Shown here piece by piece: positions 22,070 to 38,901 of a stretch of DNA of 64,000 bases. The stretch covers positions 1,984,001 to 2,048,000 of the forward strand of contig OX596339.1 in NCBI GenBank assembly GCA_951394405.1, in the 5' to 3' direction. Position 1 is the stretch's first letter. The number at the start of each line of letters is the position of its first letter. A program made the translations under genes and the position numbers. The notes below the pieces were generated by a model that was not told where the DNA came from, did no database searches, and saw nothing but the letters and a program-made list of their open reading frames with translations. This DNA comes from Coprinellus micaceus. Lineage: Eukaryota > Basidiomycota > Agaricomycetes > Agaricales > Psathyrellaceae.

Positions 22070-24059
22070 ATGTCCGCTGCCGTCCACCCGTCTACCACAC
22101 ATCTCATGCCCCACTATCCTCGTCAGTCCCTCAACGGGGTTACCCACAACCCTCCCGGACCCTCGGTCATTGCAAACTCGTCCCCGGTCACAACCAGGAA
22201 GCGCAAACGCGCACACCAGTATACCATCAACTACAGCGAGGTCCAGGAGGTCGATAGCGACGGCCGCCTCAGGGAGTTCATTGTAATTGAAGATACTCCC
22301 CCTCCTCCAACTCTCTCACCCGCCACCACCCACCATGGTTATTCCGCGTCCTACCAACCTCCAAACTGTGGCGCCCCCCGCACACGCCAGGCAGCGAGAC
22401 TAGAGGCCGCGGGCCTCTCGTCCACATCCTCATCTCTCGTGCCAGCCCCTCCGGTGAAGAGACGAAAACAGAATCATCAGGAAGAGGTCCGTGCGCCAGC
22501 CAAGAAATTGGTCCCCGCCTCCCAGCAAACCCAGGCAGTCGTCGCCGCCAATTCTTGGGACAGCCGTAGTGCTGCGGCCACCGACGACGTGAGTATTCTC
22601 CCCTTTCCTCCTCGCGCTTGACTCAAATGTTTACGCTATCGATCACTCGCCCTAGACAACCAAGGGCGCTCCTTCTTGTGATGACAAGGAGGGCCATTAT
22701 CTCATTATCCCTGATGACATGATTTACAAGCGCTGTAGGTCTCTTCTGCCTGCGATTTCCTGGTTGTTGGGCTCACCTTCCGTCCTAGATCGCACCGTGA
22801 GACTGTTGGGCCAGGGAACCTTTGGCAAGGTCGTCGAGGCCGTTGACACCCAGACCAACTCGCGGGTGGCTATCAAGATCATCCGTGCTATCCCCAAGTA
22901 CCGTGATGCTAGCAAGATTGAAGTCCGAGTACTCCAGAAGCTCAAGGAGCGGGATCCTCTAAATCGAAAGTGAGAGCGTCGGCTTATTGTTTCCACGGGT
23001 TTGGCTGACATGCTGTCAATAGCAAATGCATCCATCTGTTGCACTGGTTCGACCACAGAAACCACATATGCCTCGTTTCCGAGCTACTGGGGATGTGTGT
23101 ATATGACTTCCTCAAGGAAAATGATTTCGCGCCCTTTCCCCGCCATCACATTCAAGACTTCGCTCGACAGCTGTTTGGCAGCGTCGCATGTGAGTTTTAT
23201 ATCACAGCTCCAATCTGCTTCAGTTGCTCAACTTTCTCTCTAGTCCTCCACGACCTCCGTCTCATCCACACGGACCTCAAACCTGAAAATATCCTCCTCG
23301 TCCACAACGACTACCGTGTCGTCAATGTACCAATACCCGGCAAAGTAGGCGACCCTCACTCCATGTCTGTTTGTCCGCTCATCGGGTTCCCAGCGAAATG
23401 GTGCCACCAAACCAAAACGCATACTTCAATCGACGGATATCCGGTTGATTGACTTTGGTTCAGCGACTTTTGAATCGGAATACCACTCAACCGTGGTGTG
23501 CACGCGGCACTATCGCGCGCCTGAAATCATTCTAGGTAGGTGTCTCCCGTGCATCCGTCTCAATTACTCCGTTGACATAATTGATAGGCCTTGGCTGGTC
23601 GTTCCCTTGTGATGCCTATTCACTAGGGTGCATTCTTGTGGAATTCTACACGGGGGTTGCGCTCTATCAAACCCACGATAACCTGGAGCACCTCGCCATG
23701 ATGGAGATGGTGATGGGCAAGATGCCAGAACGGTTCGCCCGTGCTGGTGCTCGCTCTAAACCCGAGTTCTTCAAGGAAGGCGCAAAACTTGACTGGCCGA
23801 AAGCGAAGGCATCACGGCAAAGCAAGAAGGACGTGCGAGCGACGCGCCCTCTGGCGGTATGTTTTCCTTTCGAGTGAGTTGCACCATAATCCAAACTGAC
23901 TCCATATCGCAGGACGTCATACCCCCAACCGATCACACTAACAAACTCTTCTTGAATCTCGTTCAGAAACTATTGGCTTTCGATCCGGCCCAGAGGATCT
24001 CAGTTCGAGAAGCGCTTGCCCACCCATACTTCTCGTTAACGATTCCTGAAGAAGTATAA
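22070..24059 (+). CDS. LAMMER/CLK dual-specificity protein kinase (Kns1/Lkh1 type)
   Basis: CMGC-group kinase of the CLK family, which phosphorylates SR splicing factors and other targets in the nucleus. A disordered N-terminus of about 165 residues holds basic nuclear-localisation-like runs (RKRKRAH, KRRKQNH). The kinase domain shows, in order: [14 protein letters not shown] (P-loop), VAIKIIR (Lys of subdomain II), [12 protein letters not shown] (catalytic loop), [11 protein letters not shown] (DFG), [19 protein letters not shown] (APE region), [13 protein letters not shown], and [11 protein letters not shown], the LAMMER signature with Met where Arg is usual. It closes with [21 protein letters not shown]. 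About eight exons are needed; one splice gives VPIPGK joined to [18 protein letters not shown]. Start ATG 22070 lies in a long exon and is preferred to an upstream frame extension. Confidence 0.92.
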
Positions 24060-26883
24060 ACCGCACATCTCCGCCACCCGCCTGCCAGCCATCTTGCTTT
24101 GCATTTCCTCTTCAATCTTCGCGTCGGAAACACATTGTGACATTAGGCCTTCCCATGGACTCATTGCATCATCGCTACGAACTCAAGTGTATTACAACTC
24201 CCCTCACAGTTACGAACTGCCTCTTTCCGACGTCGCCGTTTTGGGAGCATGTCATCCTATCGGTTCGCGCATGATTACCCACTTGTACTACTCTCTATGC
24301 ACTCATCTAGATTGTCCCTCCCCGCAGACGAGGAACCCGCCTGGTCCCACACCTAATTACAGGCGCCATTTCTCGACAGTGTATCAAACTCGAAGCCCCA
24401 CCCTCATTCTGTTCAAGCATGTATAATTTTATATCTCTCCTCACAATCCTTTCCCACCAGCTTTTGGCCACCCTCCCTTCGTTCCCCTATCTGTTTCCAT
24501 TCACATTCTTGTGGATTTGTCATCTCTCTCAACGTGTCCCCCCTTCGTTTTTCACCTCGTCTACAATTCATTTTTATTGTTCTCCTTCACTTCATTTCAT
24601 CCCATGTCCCCATGCCTGGATGCGCGCTGCGTCTTTGTTAATCTGATATTCAATCTCATAATCTGCTTGTGTATAGTACACTACGATATCATCAATACTA
24701 GAGTCGCAGACAGGATTCGAGGCCCTCAACGCTCAACCCCGCGTTCAACGAGACGAACACGCCGAACACATCCCGCATTTCGAACGAATTGAACACACAC
24801 ACGACTTCGAATTCGAGCTCGTCATCTGCCTGCCGTCCTTCGCAAGAATTCTTCGACCGACCCGCAAGCCCCGTTTTCGGTGACAAGCTCGAGGATCGGA
24901 GTTGGCGGCGCGCGAGATTACGGGTACCTTGGAAGGAGTGTTGGAAGGGAAGAGCGTTTTTAGGTGGAAGGGCAGTTTGGGGCTCCGGTGGTTAGGGAGG
25001 ATCCACCCGGAAGCGGTGCATGCGAGGAACCGGCTGAAGGGGAAGAGAAGTAGTGGGGGGAAAAGGTCGAGAGGCCGTTCCGCAGCGGCTCCTGGTGGAG
25101 TGTTCCCGTCCCCTATCGGTACCGTCGCGCCATATTCCTGTGATATTGGAATGCTAACCTCCTTGTCTGTCCTTCCTTCACAGGTCATACCCGTGGCCCA
25201 CCCCTTCACGCGGGGCCGGGATGATGGTGGCCACTGCTCGCTCAGCACTATACTTCGACATATATAGTTATTAGGACTTGGTCACTTCCTGGGTTTCGTG
25301 GCGATAAGCTATGTCAAGGGTCAAGTCATACGGTATACTTTCCTTGAGGCTGTTCGTGGGTGCTCACCTTTTCCGTACACCTCTCGGGACTTTTCTCCAA
25401 GTCACAACTGGAATTCCTCTTTAGAGCGATTCGACTCACTGGAAATGTTGGGTTATGGAAACTCGGACGATTCTCGTCGGTCGGTCGCTCTATGGCCCAA
25501 CTGGCCAACAGCCCATTGTTCGTCTGAAGACAGGTACCGAGATGGGAGGTACCTGCGTGTGCATTCATATTGCCATTCTTGAGGTTTAGGTGTGATATGT
25601 TTTCGTTTTCTATGGTGTCTTCCGGCCGGATGTACGTATGCACCTTGGGGCTTGACGGAGAGAAGGCGGTACTAGGCACTAGACGGGCCTTGGTTGCCTT
25701 ATCTGCCTGATGAAGGAAAACGTGGATATGATCGTCCTTCGCCATCTGGGTTGGGGGTTCGGAGCTCCTGAAGCTCGTGGCCTGTGCCGAGTCGGTCGTC
25801 GGAGGATAGGACGCCGTAGCCCGAGGTGGTCGGGGTGGAGTAGCCAGACGCCCTATGTATTAGTTAGCAGACAGGCGAATGATTATTCATGTCTTTGCTC
25901 TGGGTAACACGAGGAGGATGGCGTTGGAAGTGACTGGTATCCAATCGAACATCATCCAGATGTAACAATCTGGTAGTCTGGGGGATGCTGTAGAGGAGGG
26001 AAGTTAATGATAAGTGACCCTGAGAACGAAAGTGTCCTGCCAAGGATCCGCCTATCTAGACTCGGAGAAAAGGGCTAGCGGGAGCGCTGGCCTAGACTAG
26101 AAAGCTCTCCGGCCAAATGAATGAGCGATGTTGATCTGTCGCCGTCATGGTGGTTCTCAACCAACGTACCACATAGTGGGTGGAGGCGGCGTCGCGGCTC
26201 TCTGTAGTGGCTGAGTAAGTGACTTTGGGCACTTGCCTTTACGAGGTTCGATAAGGCCTGATGCCAGGACCCATCGTTCGATGCATCAGCTGCAGAACTC
26301 TTTGGCCATGATGGTGCGGCGAATGCGCTGGTAGAGGCCCTGCGAGGGCGACGATCATGAGCCAGGTCGCGAAACCTCAACTAACGTTGGAGGGACATTT
26401 CGCGCAAGCCCCACGCCACTCAACGTGCAGAAACCGAGCCAGTCGTGTTCGAGTCGTTAGAAACCCCGAAAATGACGTCCGTCCGTTCGATGCAACTCTG
26501 AAGAGGTTCGCGTTGACCCTGATCAAGCGCGTCGCGTCGGTTTGGTTCATCTGATCAGTGGCAGCAACTCCCAAGTTTCAAGAGTTCCGTGATTTGATGC
26601 GTGGGCCAAATTTGCTGGGATATCTCTGCCTGCGGTTCATGCTGCAATCCAGGGCCGCAGAGGGTACAAGCAGGGAGCAGGGACGAGGAAGAGGCGCCCG
26701 AGTTGGTGGCGAGAGAACAAGAAATCGAGTCAAGCAGAATCGGGCACGCCGCTCGGCAATCCAAGCGTGTAAACAACGTCAAACATCTCTGTTCACTGTC
26801 CGCAACGACGACGAACCCGCATTTTCTCTCCACCAGCATCCCCAACGCCCACCAACACCGCCCACGACCGTGCTGAACGCCCA
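24060..26883. other. Intergenic region, 2.8 kb, no gene supported
   Basis: Follows the kinase stop with a pyrimidine-rich stretch likely to be 3' UTR. Frames at 24745-25248 (-), 24902-25267 (+) and 25326-25745 (-) are longer than average but overlap on opposite strands, have no recognisable motifs and no convincing splice context, so none is called. The last few hundred bases must hold the promoter and 5' UTR of the acetyltransferase gene. Confidence 0.5.
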
Positions 26884-30845
<3,962 letters not shown>

Positions 30846-31016
30846 GCTGTATTTGTAGTGGCAAACAATTATGTAATGACGAGCCGTGGTGAACCGATGG
30901 GTCGGGTTTGTGTGGTTCAGGTTGAAGTGGTTTGCCATGGCGCAAAAGTATGTTATGTCGCTCCCTTGTTCCTTTCGCTCATAACACGCCGCCATGCCTC
31001 CCACAGCGACAATCCC

Positions 31017-32751
31017 ATGCAGTACGCTCATCTCCCCAGAGACCAGGGCATCGACTCCAATGGCTCCGTACGCACACACCCCTGCTCCCTCCATCTCCTC
31101 CCTCACCCCGCCGTAGACCCCCTTCCAGCAGCACCACAGCCTCGGTCAGGCCCTGGGCTCCCATCTCGCCCCGCCCCCGCCCCAGTACCCTCGCAGCGAC
31201 CCCACCGCATACCGCCACCCCTCCACCTCCCCGCCCACCCTCAACCAGCCCCACGCAGGCCCCTCTGCCCACCAGAACATCGCCTTTGCAGCCCAGCAGC
31301 AGCAGCAACAGCAGCAGGCCACATCCCCCGCCCTCAAGCGCAAGCAGATGGACGCACAGATGAACCCAAATATCAGCAAGCGCCGCAAGGACGACGACGT
31401 CGACGCCTTTGACGATGGCGGCGGCCAGGGCGCTAAACACTGGACCGACGACGAAAAGACAAAGCTGTTCCGCTGGCTCATGGGTCCGAACAGCGACGAC
31501 CACTGGGCTGCCCTGCGCGCCACAAAGAACTCCTGCCTGCGAGAGGTGCCCAATCACTTTCCCCCCCCTTTATCCGCCCAGTGCGCTTACACGCGTTTGT
31601 AGTGCGCCGACAAGGTCTTTGACCGCAAAAAGTCTTACCAGGCCCTCAAGGGATGCTACGAACGCAACTTTAACCTCTTCAAGCAGATATATGCCCTCGA
31701 AGCGCATCATAACCACCCAGGAGCCATGTCCCCCGCGACGCACACGGAGGCAGATCGGCTGAGGGAGTACGAGCGGAGGCTGCAGAGCGCGCGGAAGAAC
31801 GGGTGCGACGTTGGGAACATGACCTCTCGGACAATCGAGCATTGGTTCAGCAAGGGCTGGTACGACCTTTTCCACCGACGGTGAGTCTCTTTTCCCGGGG
31901 CATTTGACATTTCATCTCAAGAGACTGCAGGTGGCACGGAGACCCAGCGACCACACGACCGATACAGACGCGCAGTTCCGGAGGGGGTGGGTCTGCTCCA
32001 CACGGGGGCGACGACCAGGACGACGACGATCCCCCCTACGACATGGGCGGCGCCAGCGACCACACCACCACCATGCTCTTGAACGGGATGAACGGTATCC
32101 CGCACGACCGGCCGCAGCCTCCCCCGCCACCACCACCACACCAAGTCAATTACATCAACCCACAAAGTTTAGGGAGGGACGTGAGCCAGATGCCACCGAC
32201 GCCGCAGACTGCCACAGGGGGCCAGGTACCGATGGTGTCGACGCCTTCGATGCAGCATACACCTGGACCCCCACCACCACCCGTACACCACCAACCCCAT
32301 CCACACCAACACCCACATCCCGGGCCGTCCACTGCTGGGCCCGTTCCCCTTCCAACAGGCGACCCAGGAGGAGCCCCAACGCTACTCCCGCTCCCGTTCA
32401 GCCCCCAGTCGATGAACGCGGTCATGCAGTTCCTGACCTCGCAGACGGCGCTGAACAAGATGAAGATGGAGTACATGCGCAGGAGGGAGGAGCGGGAAGA
32501 GAAGGAGCATCGGACGAGGCATGAGCAGAATCGAATACAGGTCGAGAAGGATAAACTGGAGTTGGAGGAGAAGAGGCAGAGCGTGAGCATTAAGCAAAAG
32601 TCGGAGAAGGCGATGGTATGTCTTGCTTGTTTCTTGCAGTTAGCCCCTTGGCTGAAATTTGGTCGGTTAGGAATTACTCAGTCGTCCGGAGATCGACCAG
32701 TCCGTTAGGAACTCTGCCGCGGCATATCTGCGCAAGATCTTTGAAGACTAG
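31017..32751 (+). CDS. SANT/Myb-like putative DNA-binding protein
   Basis: Probable nuclear regulator. Exon 1 (31017-31067) encodes MQYAHLPRDQGIDSNGS and is joined by a 49 nt intron (gtacgc...ccgtag) to TPFQQHHSLGQALGSHL. This join is needed because the downstream frame carries an in-frame TAG exactly at the splice acceptor. A Pro/Gln-rich region with a polyglutamine run precedes a SANT/Myb-like segment (AKHWTDDEKTKLFRWLMGPN, SDDHWAALRATKNSCLRE) split by an intron at 31545-31602 from CADKVFDRKKSYQALKGCYE. Another intron follows FSKGWYDLFHRR. The Pro/His-rich middle ends in a charged coiled coil (KMKMEYMRRREEREEKEHRT) and the C-terminus SAAAYLRKIFED. Exact DNA target and partners are unknown. 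The in-tandem MYST gene suggests, but does not prove, a shared chromatin theme. Confidence 0.82.
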
Positions 32752-33214
32752 ACGCCTTGCTACGAACGGAAACCCTTTCTCTTTCCCTCGACCCGGACAC
32801 CCTTGTACCTTTTATGCCCCCGGCCACGACCCCTCTCACTCACTCATGCTGCTCACGACCTTGCCCCAAAAGACGCCCTCGCTCGTCCTCGCTCCTGTTT
32901 TGCTTCCTCTATCGCTGTCTTCCACATGTTGTATACTTACCTGCTTTCTTGCCCTGCGACGCTGTAACTCACCGCTCGATATCCCCTCCGCCCAGACTCG
33001 GTTTCATCTATTTATACCCTCTCCATCTCTTTCTTTTTCCCATTGATGATCTCACTAGTCGCCAGTTTGTAACTGGCCGACGTCGGTATCCCAGTCGTTC
33101 TGGTTATTAAAGTGTATAGTTTTACGGCTAACATTAACCCCCGCATCGTTGTTGTTGTATCGTTATCCCAGTCCTCCCATCTCGTCTCTCATCTAAATCG
33201 TTATTAGCTCTAAA
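32752..33214. other. Convergent 3' region between the Myb-like and ABC genes
   Basis: A pyrimidine-rich 0.46 kb stretch, probably 3' UTRs of the two convergent genes. No gene is seen. Confidence 0.6.
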
Positions 33215-36200
33215 TTAGACTTGAACTTCTGCCACCCCTCCTTCGCGCTGTTTGGCCGCAGCGTGCCTGATATCCTCGAGCGTGATAGATGATCGCTCGC
33301 ACATCCCGCGGAAGATGCCGTTGGATTTGTAGAGGTTCGTTGGGGTGCCGTATTCCTACAGAGCAAGGATCAATTAGTACGAGGCTCTTGCGCTTCCGCC
33401 GGAGAAGAGGTGAGGCTCACAGCGACTTGGCCAGCGTCAAGGACGCAGATGCGGTCGTAAGAGATGATTGTCCTTAGTCGGTCTGCATAGTTGGACAGTC
33501 AGCTTTGGCTGGTACGCATCTCCAAAGAAGATTTGACCACTCACGAGCGATACAAAGGATCGTCCTGTCCTTGAATTCGTGCGCGATGGTGTCCTGAATG
33601 TTGCGATCCGTCTCATAGTCCACAGATGCTAGTCACGAAGAAAGGGGTGAAAAGGGGGGGGGGGGGGGGGGGTGGTATGTCAGTACACGACCCATCCAAT
33701 CATACTAGTAACCGTTTCGTCCTTACCAGTCGCCTCATCCAAGATAATAATCTTGGCGTTCTTCACCAGGGCGCGAGCCAACGACACGAGCGATCTCTAT
33801 AAGAAGGAACAATTCCAGTAACGGAAACATAGGATGTTAATCAGTAAATCGTCCGTCGTCCAACGGAACATGACATAGCCGACGGTGTGGCAACAATAAA
33901 TGAAATGTGCGCACACACACACATTGCAAGCAAGCGAACGAGCAGACGCGAGCAGGCTGGCTGGCTTGTGAATTGAAACGGGAACGTGGACGTGAACGTA
34001 CCTGACCGATGGATAAATTGCCCCCTTCATCTTCGATCACCGAATCCAGCGTGAACCGGTTCACAGGTGTATGCGCGCCGCTGGGGATGCGCGAGTCCGA
34101 GTCGTCGTCTTCAGCGTCCCGAGGAACGTCTGTGATTGCGGGAACGGGAACCCCTGTGGGCCCGTCGGTCAGGTATGAGCGCTTGAGCGCGTCCCAGAGG
34201 GTAGCGTCGTCGTTTTGGTGGAAGGGGTCTAGATTGCTTCGGAGGGTTCCAGAGACTTTGGTAGGAATCAGTTAAATGGATCTTGGGACTGTGGGGGATC
34301 AGGGGGACATACATAGGAGCTGTGGAGAGACCAAGAAGAGTCAGTAAACGGATATGCTTGAGATGCCTATACCACTTACAGGATCCTGTGGGATGATGGC
34401 GAGATGGCTTCGCAGGTCAGTGAGCCCAATTTTGGATATGTCGACATCGTCAATGAGAATCGACCCCGAGCTCAACTCCACGAGCCGATACAGAGCTAAC
34501 CGAGGCAAAAGTAAACCGTTAGCTTGCATTCAGGGCACGGCACACGCCTCGGTAAGCGGGAAAGGCGAACTGACCTGTCATTATGGAACTTTTACCAGCA
34601 CCGGTTCTATTTCAGGGGTAAGGCAAACCGCGAATCAATCAGCGCTTATTCGAACGAGCCACTCCCGCAGCCGACGGGGCCGAAACGGTTCACTCACCTG
34701 CCAACTATGCCGATCTTTTCACCCGCCTTGACAGACATGGAGATGCCCTTGATGACTGGGGGAAGACCCGGTCTGTAGCTCAGGAAGATATCACGAAGCT
34801 CGACACGTCCCTGATCAGGCCAAGACACGGGCGGCTTGTTCTCCGGAACCAAGTGCGGCGCTTCTTGCTCAATGCCTTTGGCATAATAATCTATCCGCTC
34901 CACCGAGTTCATGTTATTCTCAACTTCGGCCGTTTGACGTATGAGCCATCCGAATCTGCGGGCGAGTTAGCGATCTTGACATGTTTACGATTCGGAGTAC
35001 GTACGATTGCTGGACGCTGAGGATGTATGAGAGGACGAGACCAGTCTGGGCAGGAGAGATGGTGAACCGCGTTCCTACCGTGAGCAGGGCTACTATGATG
35101 GTAAGCAACGCTCCCAGGAAATCAAGGCGGATTCCGAGCCAGCGCTTCGAAAGTCAGTTTGGGAGAGGCTGAAACAGATATGAAGAACTCACTTGATTTG
35201 TGACGGTAAGCCAGTAAGCACGGTTCTCAACGTCCACTCTATCCTGGTTGTCCTTTTTGAACCGCTCAGATTCCTTATACGCTCTAATTGTTGCCAAGCC
35301 AGACAAAGACTCAGAGAAGTGCGAGTACAGGGACGAGCGCAAGACCGAGTCCAGTCGCTACGCAGAGTAAGTATTTATAAGCAAAATTTCGACGAATGTT
35401 CAGATGGAAGGCATACCTTGAGCTCACGAGCACTAGCACGGTAGAATGCCGCAGCCCAGACGTACAACAGTGCGATAGCAGCAACACCAATGAGGAACCA
35501 CGGGAGGACAATGGCAATCAAGATGATAGCACCGATAATGTTCGCCAGAGTGGCGGAAAACATCCTCAGGGCGTCTCCCAGAAGGTTGTCAATCGTATCA
35601 ATATCTTTGGAGAACCTGTTCATGATGCGACCGAGAGGAGTTGTCTCGAAAAATGACATTGGAGCGCGCATGACCCGATTAACAGCACCCTACAACTTTC
35701 CGTGAGTAGAGAATTATGGTAAATGCGAGTGAACGGACCTTGTGCATCGTCTGCGACGCAAAGTATGTGAGGAGGGCGAACGCGGCACCCATGAGGAAGG
35801 CCGCCACAGCCTGGCTTACACCAAGGCCTGCGTAAATGCCCATATAGAACCCCTCAGACTGGTTGAACGTCCTAAATTCACAAATCAGATGGGGCTGGTT
35901 GAATATCAAGACAAAGGGAGAGCATACTTCTCTTGCCACCACACCAACCAATACGAACTCAGGACGGTTGCTGCCTGGATCAACACGAGCGATAGCAAGA
36001 GCAGTGGCACAACCACATCCCCCTTACCCGCTTTCATGTACGACGTGTACACATCCCACTCAATCGCTCCCGTATTCCTCTCCTCTTCTTGCATCAGCCC
36101 AGGACCCGCCTTCGCCACCTTCCTCTCCTTCTTCTCATCGCCAGCACCTTTCCTCTCTTCAGCGGCATCGTCGATAGCACCCTCCTCGAGTTCGTCTTCC

Positions 36201-38901
36201 TTCTCCTCCTTGTCTTCCTCTTGAAGCCCGAACTCCGTGATGAACTTGGAGAACTCCTTTCCGGTGGACATGAGATCGGCGTAAGTGCCGTGTTCAACGA
36301 CGCGGCCGTCGGCGATGGCGTAGACGTAGTCAACTTGGGGAAGGAAGTGGAGGGTATGGGTGACAAGAATGCGGGTTTTGCCTTTCAGAGAATCCTGAAG
36401 GACATTTTGGAAGACCGCTTTGCCGACGTGGGCATCGAGAGCGGACAATGGGTCATCGAAGATCTGGATAGCGGTGTCGCAATAAATAGTGCGGCAGATG
36501 TTGAGACGCTGCTTTTGTCCTCCAGATAACGAGATGCCCTTCTCTCCGACCTCGGTCATGTCTCCATTGGGAAGCATCTCGAGGTCAGGGTCTAGACAGG
36601 AATCTTTGACTGCCTTCCAATATTTTGCTTCATCGAAAGGCCGCCCGAAGCAGATGTTCTCGCGGATAGTAGCATTCTACATCCCCCACTATCAGCGCTC
36701 CATTTCGACCCGGGGGGATAATAAAGGGAACAAACCTGAATCCAAGCGCTCTGCGAACAATACCCAACACTCCCGCCGAACGTCACACTCCCACTTGTCT
36801 GCCGCATCTCTCCAATGATACCTTGCAGTAAACTCGTCTTCCCACTCCCCACAGGACCCACAATAGCTACAAGTGCACCTCGGGGTATCGACATCGTGAC
36901 ATCTACGACCTTAAAGATGCGCTCTTCCGCAGGTTTGGGGTCGTCGGCTCCATGACCATGCGAAGATGGGGGTGCTGAAAGTGCCTTTGCTTTACTAGCT
37001 TTCTTGTGTCCGGAGTGCCCGAGCTTTTTCTTCTTCTTCTTGCCCTCTTCCTCTGGGGGTGGGGCATCCCAAGTAAAGGACGCACCCTTAACCTCGATTG
37101 CCGTCTCCAAGTTGTGGTCGACGACATGGGTATCTTCCAGGAGTTCAGCTTCGAAAACGCCGTAGAGACGACCAATGGCATTCGAGGCATCCGCGATCGT
37201 GCTCAGGGCCATGGCTGGAACTTGGTTCAGTACTTATCGTGCGGCGAGGCGGGACAGAACTCACGGAGGAACATCAAAGGGAGGCGAAGCAAGTTGAATA
37301 GGGTGAGCGATGTGAAGATGACAGAGGGCTCGAGAGGGTGTCCAGTGGCGGAATAGGTCACGAACGCAAGTACGGACGCAAGGGCTGGCAAACTGATTGC
37401 GACTCCATTCATTCCCGAGCGAATGAGAAGAATATCGCGAATGTATCTTCAAATGTTGTAAGCGAAAGATCCACTTTCCATTGGAATGGCAGAACATACG
37501 CCATTTCCCGCTTTCGATAGCCTTCAATGCGCTGAAGGAAGGGCACCTCCCAAGCAAAGAACTTGATGACCTTCATTCCACCGAGTAGTTCCTGAAGAAG
37601 CTTTGCGCGTTTATCGGTCCACTCCATACTGTTGCGTCGGAGGGCAAAGAGTTTCTTCATGACCTGTGTTTGAATTGGCGTGGCAATGATGAAGACTGCA
37701 AAGCCAGCCAGAGCGGAAGGGCCGAGCTGCACGATTAGCAGCGCGAGACAGATACCAAGTTGGATGGGTGCTGTCCACGCCTGTAATTCTAGGAGTTAGA
37801 TCTGCGCATGCAAAATTTTCGAAGGGCGCACCATATGGAAGAACCCGGCGCAAAAGTCTATTCTCGAGACGTCGGTAGAGATATGGTTCACGAGCTTCCC
37901 GTTCGTCAGCTTCGAGCGGGCGCGTGATGTGAGCCTCAGAGACCTTGTGTAGATAGCAGTGATTAAGCCACCACGAAGGAGAACGCCAGTTGAGGCGCTG
38001 CGGTAGAAGAAGTGGTGAACGGCGAGAGATGCGATAACTTGCATAACAAACAAGACTATGGACAGGCCAACGCCCAAGCCAATGCTAGGAACCTCCCGAG
38101 TGCCATATCGATGCCCAGTGTAAGAGTCATTCGCAAATTGAATGATAGCCTAAGCAAAATGTCAGCGCATCGCAGACGACGAAGTGGAAGATGAACGTGA
38201 ACGCACCTTCACCACCAGTGGACTCGTTACTTGAGCGACATCAGAGATCAACTTCAGGATTGCAGAACTCCAGAACCACCACTTGACACTGTCGTTCAAC
38301 GCCCATGTGAGGCTCGCTTTCCGCTTTCCTGTTACCTCTCTCCAATGCTTCTCCTTCCCTTCCACACTCCCTGGAGTCACAGCCCACCATATTTTGCGCA
38401 TTCCTGGCTTCACCTCGCCTTTCGCCAACCTCGCGTTGTACTCAGCAGCTTCCTTTAGCCGCCTATCGAACGACGCGTTGATTTTCTCTGCGATGACCGC
38501 TGCACCTCGGTCGTCCTGTAGCTTCCACAGATCGGGTGCTTCTAGAGGGCGGGCATATCCAAGAGCGAGGAGGGGGGCTATCCATCCGAAAGTAACATGG
38601 CTGAGCCAGTTGGCATTGACCTCCGGAATTAGCTCGGACTCCTCTATCGAGGCTTTTGGCGGGGGCGGGGTTTTCGAGGACGTGAATGGTACGCGAGTCC
38701 ACCTTCAAATATTTGGATAAGCGAACGCCTTTCCACTGATATAGATCGTGATTTTGCGTACCAAGACCGTTTATTGAATTGTGCCTGGCCCGGTTCGGTG
38801 CCAAGTTCGGATTCGTTTTCGCTCAAGTCGTCCTGTGGCTTGGACCCCTCGAGGTCCCGAGGCAAGAACTGGGGAGAGATTGGCATCTCCTTTGTCGACA
38901 T
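33215..38901 (-). CDS. ABCC-family full ABC transporter (Yor1/MRP type, no TMD0)
   Basis: ATP-driven efflux pump of the plasma or vacuolar membrane. In this family substrates are organic anions, conjugates and drugs. Order: a short cytosolic N-terminus ([12 protein letters not shown]), [20 protein letters not shown] (ABCC entry motif), TMD1, NBD1, TMD2, NBD2. NBD1 shows Walker [11 protein letters not shown]-loop SQSAWIQ, signature LSGGQKQR and Walker [13 protein letters not shown], with Asp in place of the catalytic Glu, as is usual for ABCC. NBD2 shows GRTGAGKSS, a non-canonical signature LSIGQ, and [12 protein letters not shown]. The first intron (38761-38703) ends in AAG and restores [20 protein letters not shown]. 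One late intron is unusually long (34001-33797, 205 nt) and splits LSIGQ from [10 protein letters not shown]. Another carries a 19-base homopolymer. About 1,400 residues. Absence of a TMD0 points to Yor1, not Ycf1. Confidence 0.93.
33654..33672. repeat. Homopolymer, 19 consecutive G (C on the coding strand)
   Basis: A run of 19 G lies inside an intron of the ABC transporter gene, between the codons for DEAT and ASVD of the second Walker B/D-loop. On the coding strand it is a C run a short way upstream of the acceptor (gactag), within the polypyrimidine position. Its exact length is uncertain, since sequencing handles such runs poorly. Confidence 0.9.

Noticed and set aside
24745..25267. Opposed open frames of 167 (-) and 121 (+) codons in the 2.8 kb gap
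   Set aside because: They overlap on opposite strands and show no motif, signal peptide or clear splice sites, so neither can be preferred.
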